From assembly GCF_000524195.1 (NCBI RefSeq), contig NW_020170389.1, positions 1,574,533 through 1,638,532 on the forward strand: a stretch of DNA of 64,000 nt. Reading direction: 5' to 3'. Below the pieces are notes generated by a model that did no database searches, was not told where the DNA came from, and saw only the letters and a program-made list of their open reading frames with translations. Within the stretch, counting starts at the first letter, position 1; every line of letters begins with the position of its first letter. The translations under genes and the position numbers were made by a program. The stretch comes from Echinococcus granulosus. Lineage: Eukaryota > Platyhelminthes > Cestoda > Cyclophyllidea > Taeniidae. Positions 45,957 to 57,080 of the stretch are shown one piece after another.

Positions 45957-48900
45957 GTGAGCGCTGTTGATTATGTTTATGTGAGCCTGCCGACAAAAAT
46001 AAATCCATAGTAATTTAAGCAGATTGCTAAACATTTGTGCTAATTAATGCTCGGTTGACGGTTCTAGCGAAATGAAAATTAATTTTTACCAAAGCAGTTT
46101 GCAACTGCTTTATTGAGTCTTTTTTAATCACGATTAAAGGAAATGAGATTATGCAGTGGAGAAGCACTTTATAGACTTCGAATGAATAACTACCCAGCAA
46201 TGACGTTTTATCAAGGGAAGTCTTTTTCGTGATTAATTGACAAATCTTTTGGGCTTTAAAGTTCCAGTCTCGACGTTAGTTCGGAATATCGGGTCATTAA
46301 ACAGTATCACCATTTCTGCTCAATTTGGATTATTGTAGAAGGAGACGATACCAATCAAGTAGTGAACCAGAATGAAGACATTGAACAAGACCTTTTTCAA
46401 TCGCTAAGGACGATTAAAACACTTGAAATGAGCTCGCTGTGGCGTCACCACACATTATCATCTTGTACTCAAAGAAATCTTCAATCGAATACTTAAAAGC
46501 CTTCCAACAATGAGATGTTCTAAAATCCCAACTAACTGGATCAATCTATTCGAAAAGTCTATCGTTTTACACGCTCACTGGATTTGGCTCCTTAACCACG
46601 AATTTGGTTCCCTTAAGACTGGAACATACTTTACTTCTAGAGCTGGGATTTATTGAATCCAGAGAGAAGTGGTTGCGCTATCAATTTTCATACTAGTAGG
46701 TGCCTTTAATCTAGTTTTCAAACACGCTTTAGGGGCCCTCTCCCGCTGATTCTGTAAAAAGTGATTGCTAACGCCATTATTTTAGCGATTGCAGGCCTGA
46801 CAGTTTTCTTCTCAGCAGTGATTTTTGTTTACTTTCGCCTAAACCTATCACTCAAACATCGATAGCTGGTCGATACCATAAGAGTTACTGATTGCTGGTC
46901 CGATGATGGCCTTGTAAAATTTAGAAGCTCTTTTAAAGATAATTAGAGTCAACTTATGATCAATACATAATTAAATTCCGATACATAATTACAAATGTTC
47001 ATTTTGATCTCCCAGATACTTTGTGGTCCCATGGGTACAGTATGAATATAAGGAAATAGACCGGGAATTCTCTTTAAGCGTATAATTCGTAAAAAATAAA
47101 TAGCTTTTATTGGTGCTTGTAAAATGTTAGCAAGATTACTATAAAGCGAATCCCTCGTTACGCATCCGTATGGTAAAACGTCTATCCGTTATTCCCATAA
47201 TCTAATGTTCTGCATGCGTCCAGATTACCTGACGATCTCTCTCTCGAAGCATTGAATTCCATTAGAATTTATTTCTGCATTTCACAGGGCAACTGAATGG
47301 TTCAGCTCAGTGTTCAAGAAAAATGGAATGTGTTAACTGCGGATGCATTAATTCAGGAGCCTGGACTTATGATGGTGTTGGAAATTATCTCTGTGGTTAC
47401 TGTCAATACCGTAAGAATAGACTTTTCCAACTTGCTGTCAGCACGCCAGTCTCAAACATTTCTAACATTCCGGGTACCGCAACCCGCGACTGCATAGTGC
47501 AACCGGTCAAGAGACCCAAACGCATCCTAGCGGTAATCGACTTCCCCTTGCCACTTCCATTGGCTTGTTTTTTTATTAATTCCTCCATTTGCACTTTATA
47601 TTGACAGAAAAGATAGTCCATTTACTATTTTAGAGCAACTAATTAAATCACCCATTGTTGCTAGCTAGTTACTCACCAGGCTCAGCTGATGCCATCAGAC
47701 GCGCTATCATATTGGTTCAAGTGCTTTGACAACAAGGTCTAATCCGACCTTTTTTAGGTGTTTTGACTACTGAGCGTCTCGTTTTTTATGACCGAGTTAC
47801 AATTTCAGCATCCCAGCTCAAGGAGCGGCACGATTTGTAGTAATTGTAAGACCTCTCAAACCTCCCTCTGGCGCAGGGCTCCCGAAGGGGACGTCGTTTG
47901 CAACGCCTGTGGCTTATATCGTAAAATGCATGGGGTAAGTTCTGCCCCCTCTCCAAAGCTTATCTTTGGTTAGAAGTCACTATAGCACAAGAGGTATTGA
48001 GTTTAGTAAACTAATTATCCAGGAATTCCATCTGATTTGCTTTTTCAATATATTGTTCAATTTCTTGCTTCTGTTTGTGTTAATTTACTCATCTCCTTAG
48101 GCAAATTTACTTTGCGCAAGCATTCAAAAACGCAATTGTCCTTCAAATACGCTTGACATAAGACGTTATGAAACATCCAGTCCTACTTCCTTAATGCTTT
48201 ACAGTCACAAAAGAACGTTGCGTAGAGGTGTTGTCCATACCGTAGTCAAAATCCTCACTACTACCTTCAGAGTCTACCATCATCCTTTACTACCTTCAAA
48301 ATAACTCAACGATAATCAGATGCCTAGTGCCTTCTCATTTGTGTCTGCTATTGCAACCTACTGAGTTAGAAATTCACACTTGTGTTCCCCTACTTTGCTG
48401 CTGTCACAGTACCATAAACAATTATAAGTTTTGTGGTTTCGGAGGCAACTTAGACATTTCCATTTTAAGCATTCAAAATAATTTTAAATATATTTGGTTG
48501 CCTACACTTCATCGAGCACTGCTGTCTGTTAAGCAGTCAGACGGTGGAGTCGATGCAGAGGTGGTGTGTTGTTTTGGTGGGACGAGTGGGAACAGAATTT
48601 TAAGTGCTCCCGTCTGTTGTCAGCAGATGTGTGTCCGGTATATCATGCTGCCTGGAGGGACGGAAGGGGCATATGTGGACATGGCTGAGCGGTCGTTTTC
48701 TGTTAAAAAGCGGACCACACGCGGGGGCATTCGTGCATGCGCAGGGACATACCACTGCACAAATCGCAAGAGAGGCAGATGTCTCCCCTCCAGAGGCGTG
48801 TGGGAATAATACGCGAAGTCACAGTTGCGGCTTCAGATGCATTCAGGATTGTTGAACGGTTCATTTGTAGGCACCCCGGTTTCAACGCTCTAAGCCAAAA

Positions 48901-50908
48901 TTAGTAATTGGTATGATCAATTTAATTTCGGTTATATGATTACGTCACCGTACCCTTATAAAGAGGATTGTGATTTGGACCTAACAGTTACTCTGAAGAA
49001 TAGTGGGATGTTCGTTAATAATGGGTTTAGTTTTAAGATATTTTTTATTTTAACTATCTTTGAGTAAGATTGGCAAGTTAAATTCTACTGGATTTTTACT
49101 CTGTTATTTTTCCCATCATCCATGAGGAATTCAGCGTTTCTGAGTTAAAAAGTTTGTAAATTAGGTATTTTAGTCATAAAACTAATTAGGAGTTTAAATT
49201 AGCACTTTCTTAAAATCCAACCTATTAAACAGTTGAAGTCGTCCCACGACATGGTATAGCACTCCGAGACTTCCCCCAAAAATATGCATATTCGACATGC
49301 AGTAGGGCTTGAGGCTAATGCAGAAGGTACGATGGCGGAGCACCTAAGTGGCCTTTTTACAAAAACGAGATAGTTAAACAAACAACTAATGCATTAAATA
49401 GCCTCTTTTGAGCAGCGTTTTTGGAGTCCCGCTTGGCAAACACTCCTCGTCTGCCATCACTATGTAATCAGTGCTGTAAGCAAAATACCAACAAGCCAAC
49501 CTTGCCAGTCATCAAAATTTCATTCAACTGAGGCGATATCTGACAGCAACGTCACTGATCCCTCTTGGCAATTCTACTGCTTCTAAAGTTCCTTCCTTTA
49601 TGGAAACTGGTTTTGGGGCGGGGAAATGTACCGGCCATCAAGCATGTTCATGGCCAGTCGTGGGAACACTGGCTGAAAGGCAGTCATGTAATAAGGGATG
49701 AGATTTAACATGGGTTTGTGGAAATAGGGTTTTGCTTCCATTCCCCCTTGAAACTTTTTTCTCACCTCATTGCTACTTAGCCATATCTATCTGGGTTCTA
49801 TCTTGTTAGTAAAGACGTGGTGGTATCGCGAGTTTATCTGCAGGTACGGTAGGCAACTTTGTAAGGAAACTTTTCCAGATAAGTCACTACCAGTGTCGTC
49901 TTAGTTGTTGGTAACTTTGCTGTAGAACACAGAACTAAGGTAGTTGCTAAAGGTGAGGTCAGTTATAGTCCTATTGCGGATCATCACCGATTCTCCTACC
50001 AGCAGAATGTACACTTATTTTGCTCCTCCTTTGTTAAGCATTCAGAGGTAGGAATCAAGATGTTACTTAAAATGAGGTTCGACTTCCGCGACTTCGTAAA
50101 CACTAAATTCAAAATTCAGGAATCATATGGATTGCTTTTGAAAAGTTACTGTTGCGCTAGTGTTTGTTTAGATATAATTTATTAAAAGTTTCCTACTTTT
50201 TTAAAGGTCAAAGAAATTGGTTGAAGTTGACAGAAGTAAGGAAAAATCATAGTATGTTCAGTTACAGTAGCTAAATTATGCATTTTCTCTAACTTTGTAG
50301 CGTCAGCGCCCTCTGACAATGCGGAGGGATTTGATTCAAACCAGGAAGCGCCGTTGCGCTAAAAAACATCTCAGCAGTAGTAATCACCTCCAGCAACAAC
50401 AACAACAACAATGGCATGAACCTAGGTTGGAGTCGATAGATGGCCAAGCGCATTCAAGCATCATCAAACGCCAGTATCTAGCAGCATCAAATCCGTATGC
50501 ATATTTCCCGTCACGTACTGTCAAAACCGAGCCCTACGTTATGCCTGGTAAACTGCTATAGGGTTAGGATTTCCTATCTATTTTACCTCGTTTTGATTCT
50601 ATGGAAAATGATCACTGTCAGAAGTTATGTACGATGGGTCATGTTGTGTCATCAGAATAGGAACATATTTTGTTAACTTTGAGTTCTAACTGAAATGTAT
50701 GTAGCAGTTTTTCCCATTATTTACTAATAATTTGCGTTACTACCTACTGTATTAACAAAGAGCATCAGTTCCCTGGTTCAAAGGTGCCTATTTACAAAAG
50801 TGTGTACTTTTTTTAGGTAAAGTGCCGCATTTTGATCTTGGCCGCAATGTATGCCAGTTTGACAAATCATGGAACAACATTCCGGCAAAAGTACCGCAAC
50901 CTTTTTAG
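45639..50908 (+). CDS. GATA-type zinc finger transcription factor (gene span)
   Basis: Exons 45639-45956, 47288-47532, 47809-47934, 50301-50547 and 50817-50908 join in frame. From ATG 45641 they give 341 codons plus a stop. The second finger and its basic tail are those of an animal GATA factor, a nuclear protein that binds WGATAR sites and controls cell fate. The intron between the fingers and the one just after the C finger sit where animal GATA genes usually have them. The first finger is degenerate. I cannot tell GATA1/2/3 from GATA4/5/6 by eye. Upstream 5' UTR exons may exist. Instead of splicing at 50547, the fourth exon could run on to a stop at 50561. A miniature LTR copy lies in the 2.4-kb intron after the C-finger exon. 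Confidence 0.85.
47288..47532 (+). CDS. GATA factor exon: degenerate N-terminal finger
   Basis: The acceptor is TTTCTGCATTTCACAG. The exon encodes [16 protein letters not shown] and [14 protein letters not shown]: the C-X2-C-X17-C-X2-C spacing of a GATA finger is kept. The canonical LWRR is replaced by AWTY and NACG by GYCQ. It ends at GCG|GTAATC in phase 0 after VKRPKRILA, a basic patch. Zinc binding is plausible; DNA or FOG-type cofactor binding by this finger is doubtful. Confidence 0.85.
47809..47934 (+). CDS. GATA factor exon: canonical C-terminal finger
   Basis: A 126-nt phase 0-0 exon bounded by ACAATTTCAG and GTAAGT. It encodes [19 protein letters not shown] then [14 protein letters not shown], an intact GATA finger with all four cysteines, the LWRR core and the NACGLY helix. 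Confidence 0.93.
47935..50300 (+). other. GATA intron after the C-finger exon
   Basis: Contains a GC-richer block at 48530-48850 and a miniature LTR element copy at 49234-50060. A 160-codon plus frame at 48327-48809 has no domain or splice support. Confidence 0.7.
49234..50060 (-). mobile_element. miniature LTR retroelement copy with one LTR, inside a GATA intron
   Basis: On the minus strand the 3' LTR is 49393-49234, abutted by a short polypurine tract, AAAAGAGG. The internal part matches those at 42.3-43.0 and 60.4-61.1 kb (GATCCCTCTTGGCAATTCTA, TTAGCCATATCTATCTGGGT, GGTACGGTAGGCAACTT). No 5' LTR or primer site is found at the right end, so the copy is truncated. It lies antisense to the host gene. 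Confidence 0.75.
50301..50547 (+). CDS. GATA factor exon: basic tail and C-terminal region
   Basis: The acceptor is CTTTGTAG. It starts [18 protein letters not shown], the conserved basic arm that follows the C finger in animal GATA factors and contacts the minor groove. A run of seven glutamines follows. VKTEP near the end fits the sumoylation consensus (hydrophobic-K-x-E). The preferred donor is CCT G|GTAAAC at 50547. Reading on gives four more codons and a stop at 50561. Confidence 0.88.
50817..50908 (+). CDS. GATA factor exon: probable C-terminal exon
   Basis: The acceptor TGTACTTTTTTTAG enters in phase 1, matching the donor at 50547. It encodes about 30 residues ([18 protein letters not shown] and on) ending PAKVPQPF and a TAG at 50906-50908. 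No domain is recognised. Support is the strong acceptor, the phase match and a composition unlike the flanks. Confidence 0.55.
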
Positions 50909-51668
50909 CAAGCTGTTATTAGCCCGACTCCTCACTCGGATTTCAAGCATTTTTCATACTCCTCAGTTAAATTTAACTCCACTTCATGGTAAGGTGGTTT
51001 ATCACTAAAATTGACGACTTACAACTTTTGAATACAATGGAGTGCATTCAAAGTACAGTTGAGGCCCATGATAGTGTAATTTGCAATGAGTAGATCTAAA
51101 ACTACATAGCAAAGGGCTTGCTTGATATCTTTTGTCAGTGTGAGGGTTGAGAATTCATTGAGTATTTGTGTAAGATTTGGGTATACGCATCAGTTCCAAT
51201 AAATTGGTAGGTCATTTATTTCATTTTCTTTACACTTATCCAATGGTAACATATGGCTTTGAGTTCTTTGCAACCTTATGGCTAGTAAGTAGGCATTGTA
51301 AATCTTTTCCTGTAAATAACAAAAATACATTACTAGTTGACATGTACTTAAATTTACAATCAGCTTTCCTTCACATTTTGAACAGGAATGCATCTGCAAT
51401 TTCAACCCAACTGTAGAAGAACAAACGGAATTCCCTTCATCGATGCCACATTCACTTTCGACCATTGCCTTGACGACTATATCCACTTTATTTTCAAAGA
51501 GTATATTACTTTAACTGATTTTTTCATAATTGGGATTCATGATTAATCTTTTCTTAAAATTACTGAACAGACAGGCTTCAAGGCTTGATAGGCCTATGTA
51601 GCTCTTTCAAGCAAACTCGCGTAAACCTCCCACCATTGAGATTTTAGAAAAATAGTTTTAATACTCAC
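50909..51668. other. GATA 3' flank
   Basis: Probable 3' UTR followed by AT-rich DNA. The overlapping open frames at 51.2-51.5 kb show no motif. Confidence 0.45.
51198..51203 (+). promoter_or_regulatory. possible poly(A) signal of the GATA gene
   Basis: The first AATAAA after the stop at 50908, about 290 nt downstream. The hexamer is common in AT-rich DNA, so support is weak. Confidence 0.25.
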
Positions 51669-51853
51669 TATGTCTCTGACATCAATTGTCGAAGCGTTAA
51701 AGCCAAGTGATGGTGGTTTTGTCGCATCCATTTCGCTTACGTGAATAAACGCATTACTGAAAGGTTTTGGGTAGCGGTCTTCTCCCGTGACATCATTTGT
51801 AATTTCCCGATGATTACCTCGTGAGGACTTGGTAGTCCTCGTGATTTTCACGC
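51669..51853 (-). CDS. candidate exon, unidentified minus-strand gene
   Basis: A GCTTGCTTGCACGCAG acceptor and an ATA|GTGAGT donor bound 185 nt, phase 1 in and phase 0 out. The peptide includes GVKITRTTKSSRGNHREITN, then DVTGEDRYPKPFSNAFIHVS, then PPSLGFNASTIDVRDI, a varied polar composition without low complexity. No family is recognised. Phase 0 out does not fit the phase-1 candidate exon at 44802, so if both belong to one gene another exon lies between them. Confidence 0.4.
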
Positions 51854-54341
51854 CTGCGTGCAAGCAAGCCCTCGGTCCAATAATTACCGAGTTTTAAAAC
51901 AATCTGGCTCTACAGTGTTTGGTTATATAAGCGTGGAATAGATAAGAGATGTTGTAGTGAGTATTTTGATGCCTGGAGGAAGCTAGTCTGGTATACGCAA
52001 TGCTTCATAGCGTCCTTTGCTGAGTGCGAAGCAAATTGTTTCCGCATCATAAACCAGGATATCGATCTCTCTGTTCGGTAACTTGTTCAAACAGAAACAA
52101 GTCAAGTCTTGTTCCGGTCAAAACCTCACAAATTGGAGTCCATCCGTTTTTGTTTGTGGTCGTTAAGATGGTTCCTCATTTACAGATGAAATAGTAAAGT
52201 TTAACTAAAGCACTGACTTCCGCGTTTTCTAATAATTGCGTTCTCCCTTCATCCGGCCGTCAAAGCGAACACAAAGTTGAGCTATATTTGGTTGTTGTAT
52301 CGAACATTTTATCACATTTAGTCGAATATTTAAAAATTCAGCTGAAAACAGAGCAACCTAAGTTGTTGAGAAGATTTATGCCATTACTTGTATGCAATAT
52401 GAGTACTGTGGAAGAGTCGGTTGTTTAGTCGTGCCCAGGGAGCGAGTCTGCATACTTAACCTTTGTAGATTATATTACAAGGATTTGGTTTTTTCCCTTT
52501 TGTGACCTTAGAGGACCGCAGATATACTTAAAATTATAATTATTCTGTTTTGACTTTCGCCACATGGCGATCCATCCATCATCCTCAAACCAAATGCAGG
52601 TTTTTGAGCTGGTGACTGTATAAACGTATTCAAACGGTCAATTCTTGTGAATCATTTACTTTGCCTACGAGAAAGCATATAAATGCTCCCATTTTTTAGG
52701 AATGAAGGGTTTTCACGAGTCCTGGTTGTGATTTTCTCCCATTTTTCAACAAATCACCAGTCTTTCTTTGTTAACGCGGATCTTGATTTGATTGAGCTGG
52801 AGAATCAATGAACAAAAAGCTTCGAGATAAATCTCCTTAATTTTCCCATTTTATAAAGTATCGAATAATATTATACGATCAGTAGATAATCACTAAATGA
52901 CTAAACAAAATAAAATCTCAGTAGAGAATATTCTTCATAAGGGATTTAAGCAGGCAAAACATAAATTACCTCCTTTTGCTATAACATACCTACAATGATC
53001 GTGAACAACGAAACCCTCGGTACTTATATTCTCACAATTATTATTAAACCCAACTTTAACTAAATTGTGTCCTTTAATCCAGCTCCGCTCTATACCTTAG
53101 ACATTTTTGATGGGATGCTTTATTCGGCAATCTTTTCTAATTTAGAGGGAGAGAAAACAGCTTTTTATTGCCCTTAAAGGTAACACAACCGTCCTCACCG
53201 TTTGTTTACGGGCAAGGCCATGGCGACAGCTCAATTACCAAATTTAGTAAGTGGGGCGGGGTAAGGAGTAACGTGAGTCTAACAAAGGAATTAATTGTTT
53301 GGCTTAAAGAAACAAAGTGAATAAAAATAGAGTTCTATTAGTGTTTTTGTGGCGATTAACTTATCAACGACTGGCATACAAAGTGCGGCAACTCAAAATC
53401 CAAGTTCCAGATTTGTGAGTCTTTATGCTTCATCTTTACACTTAAGATTACTCTTTAGAACAAAATACTAGGTAGGGTAATTTGGCTCAAATTTGGTGAA
53501 ATAACTTCCATATTTTGATTACAAATACCGGATGCAATGCAAATTTTAAGAGATTCTTTTTGAGTACTGATTATTAAAGTAGGTAAGAGTAATAGATTAT
53601 GGAGTTACTGAGATAAAACTACCATTGGGGCCTCCATTATTTCAACGAATAAGCTTCCATTGATCAGCTCTCAATGCCCTAGATAAATGGCTAATGCAAT
53701 TAAATGTGTTCAGCAATCCTTAATCCCATTGACTGTGCCTCCCCACTTTTATAAGCCACACAGACGATTGCATGTCACGTGCAAATGCAAAACAGGCTTG
53801 TGGTAAGGATGAGCGGTATCTGCGACGTCAAAAATATTCATCACTTGCACTACAATAAGTAGTAGCTACACGAAACGGATTTTCGCATAAACATTGAGAC
53901 GTGTCCATTTAGATATTGGATTGGAAAATTTGAAATGGTCAGGCATCCGTATTGTAGCTACTGAAGAGGATCAAAACTGGATGAACAGTTAGTACTTTGC
54001 ATTCACCACGTTCATTAAGATTTGATATTGATGCACACATCGATGCACCCGTATTTGTTTGATGTTCCTTTAATTTCCAAAGCTTGCCATTTTCTGAGGA
54101 TAAAAGCCTGTGCGGAATTTATTGCTTTTATTTTGGGTGAGTACTATCAGACAGGAGCCCGACTGTGGCCAAGTAAAATAAATTGCGACTGTAATGTAAA
54201 TATCTGACAAAACAGCAAATTTTACGGTGTTTATGGGATCCTGCCGAAGTAGTAGGAGCTAATATTTTATTGCATTCAAGTCTGGTACCTATATCTTTTA
54301 CTGAAATCACAGGGAAAATCGCATGATTTTTACAAAGCAGT
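51854..54341. other. gene-poor stretch
   Basis: AT-rich, with no gene or repeat recognised. Confidence 0.5.
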
Positions 54342-54537
54342 TGTAGCGTCCTGGGACTCCCTGAAGACGAAAGAAGACAAAATACTCGGGCAGAACACAT
54401 ATTCAGTGCAGAGAAGGTGTCCGGGCTATTGGCATAGCCCAAAAGGCCAGCCCACCCAGCGCGGTACAAGGGGGCTAATTCAAAGTGCAAAAATGGCGCC
54501 TCACCAATGCCGAGGGATAAACCACTTTCGTATTACA
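54342..54537 (-). mobile_element. solo LTR with 4-bp target site duplication
   Basis: 196 bp from TGTAGCGTCC to CGTATTACA on the plus strand, flanked on both sides by CAGT. It shares CCCTGAAGACGAAAGAAGAC, ACTCGGGCAGAACACATATT and GGCCAGCCCACCCAG with the family. The TG...CA ends plus duplication define the LTR boundaries for the whole family. Confidence 0.82.
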
Positions 54538-55669
54538 CAGTGAGTTATGTAATCATTGAGCTTATTTGAATCGAATGTTGGGAAGACTGAGTCATTTGTA
54601 TATAAGTGATGTTTTAAAAAATCCATTCGTTTCTGGGTTTTTATTGGCTAGGAATTGCGGCGTTTGCTTGAACTTTTTTCTCTTTTATTTAAAATTCCTT
54701 ATTGAAGAGTGCACTTACGAATTTCGACTTGTTTAATGATAAGTACCTCGAAACTCATAGTTGTCTAAAGTTTAGTTTAATTCACACAAGAAACCATAAA
54801 TTCATTAGCAACAAACACTGCCGCCATTTGGGAAAGTGATTATACCAGAAAAATACTCCTTTTTAGGGCAAACAACATTAAGTATATCGTTCACATTAAG
54901 CTAGAGTCCTAAGTAAAAAAGGGCTTATTGTTCTGTCTTTCAAAAAGGAAATATAGTTGTCTAAGTTTATTATAATTTACAGATATCATTGAAACTCAAA
55001 CCACCAATGTTTCTGCTCATTTTGATTGCTATGCTCCTGTTTTTAAACAAAGCCTAAATTTCCATTGGGAAATGCATAAGAAATGTAAGCAGTAGGGAAA
55101 ATGTTCAAGTTCTACATCGAAGTACATCCCATCCTACTATTATGGATAAAGACTCCGGTGTGGCTAAGGAGTATCTTCTGCATGCGATTATAACATAGGG
55201 TTTTTAGAGGGCGACTCTAACGTCAAATGCGGGCAAAGACGATAAAGCAGTCGGGACATTTTAACGTCACTCGGAGGATTAAACCTAGCGTCGTTCGCAA
55301 AATAACTAAAATCTGCTGCGGGCTCTGGCCAATTGAGGAAGTGAGATACATAGTTTGCCATTCAAACCTATACGGCTCAGTTCAGTCGTTGTTTATTTAA
55401 TAAGACCCCATTTAGAGTTTACAGGGCTAACGGTTGTTATCTAATGCTACTAAAATTAAAGCAAATTTTGAAAACGTAATATCTGTTTAATACTTGTGTT
55501 TGAGAGTTAATTAGATTCTCTTCTGAAACTTTTATCAATTAAGAGACATCAATTTAATCCCATTAAAATCTAAGTTAACTTTTATTTAACGCTCTAAAGA
55601 GTGATAGCTATGCAAAAAAGTGACTCTATGATATGGTTAGATGATAATCATCTAATTTTAAGGAATAAT
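54538..55669. other. non-coding, AT-rich
   Basis: Nothing recognised. Confidence 0.5.
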
Positions 55670-57080
55670 TCATCTTAAAAGTGCCTAATAAGGTAATTTA
55701 ACAAATTCCTTTAGTTTAACATTAAAAATGTCAAATAATTTCAGGCTGTTTTCTTTAAGTACTTCATTATTAATGGAGTTACCACAACACTTCATTACCT
55801 TCTTCCGACCAGATATGAGTTTGCTCTAAATTCAACTTTTCCAAAAAGTTTGACCTCTGGAAACATGCAATCCGGCTGCACTCACCTCGTTTCCTTTACA
55901 CTTCAGCTTTTCATTCGCCTTTTTACTCAACTTTCTACGTGTTTGTGTAGCCTCAAGAAAGGGTAATAACTAACTGGATAAATGCCATGCAAAATGTGGA
56001 GGATAGAGGATGAGGCAGTATCTACCACTTGCTCCCCATTGGGCTCCTTTTTTGCCTCTATCATTCCAAAGTAAACTTTGCAGCTGTGTGAGGCATGAGG
56101 TATTTTGTTGTCTTGTGTGAGTAGGAGTAGAAGCTCTTCCCTACAATTTGATTAATCTCGAATCCTTCTAAGGAAAAAAGATCAAAAGCTTCTTCTACAC
56201 CTTCGAGTTGTAGCAGATGGATTGATTGAAGCAAAAAGTGCGTAGAGGTCAGCTGCGTTTGCAATACGCCATAAACATACACACACGGCGCATAGTGGCG
56301 CGTATCTTAGAAGTGTAGCTTGTATGGTGGGGTATGGGGATAATGGAGCATAAGCGTCTACCTTATTAAATTTGGGCAAAAGTCAGTCAAATGCCCTCGA
56401 ATCCAAGGCTTAAATGATTACCGATAAAATGGGCAGTCATTAAAGCTTATTTTTGTCATTTGTTAATGTACGTGGGTAGGATCTGTGTACTTTGCAGCCC
56501 CCACAGATTTCCTTTCCTAGTTAATGTAGGTGTAAACAATTGGTTCATCATCACTTGTGCTAACTTTTACTGAAAGTTTTCTTGACACACTTAATCTGAA
56601 GTGCTACTGCAAACAGAATAGGAGAGAATTTTTTTTGGATCTTTCTATATCTACTATGAGCACTTCGTCCAATGACACTTTTTAGACCTTTTAATTTTCG
56701 GAGGAGCTATCTGATACTGCATACCGTACCTTCTCTAGATCAAATACAACAAATTCAACACGAAGATTCTATAACTTTGGAACTAGTTAGGCGACATACT
56801 GAAGGCTGGCAAATTTGAATCACATCAGGCCCAACTTACATTTAACGGAAGATGGATCAAAGTGGTAGGAAACTGGTAGTGGGGACAATAGGTCGTACCG
56901 CGTAGACAGACTGAATCAGATTCTTACTTTGCAATGCATATGAGCAATTGCGTGGATTCAAAAGTCCCTTCAGGTTACAACAAGCGACATTGGCGGGCTG
57001 CCCTGACAATCGTAAGAACTTTATTGGTTACCTAAACCTGTGATAAATTGAAAAACAATTGACTTTTTTGCATCCTCTGT
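55670..57080 (+). repeat. 1.4-kb dispersed repeat, copy 2
   Basis: Same orientation and order as 39590-40980. Anchors include TCATTTGTTAATGTACGTGG, CTTTCCTAGTTAATGTAGG, TTACTGAAAGTTTTCTTGAC, CACATCAGGCCCAACTTACA and TGCAATGCATATGAGCAATT. No shared coding frame with copy 1 was found. The boundaries are approximate. Confidence 0.65.

Noticed and set aside
48327..48809. 160-codon plus frame in the GATA intron
   Set aside because: No recognisable domain. It overlaps a GC-rich block and competing frames, and has no role in the GATA splice model.
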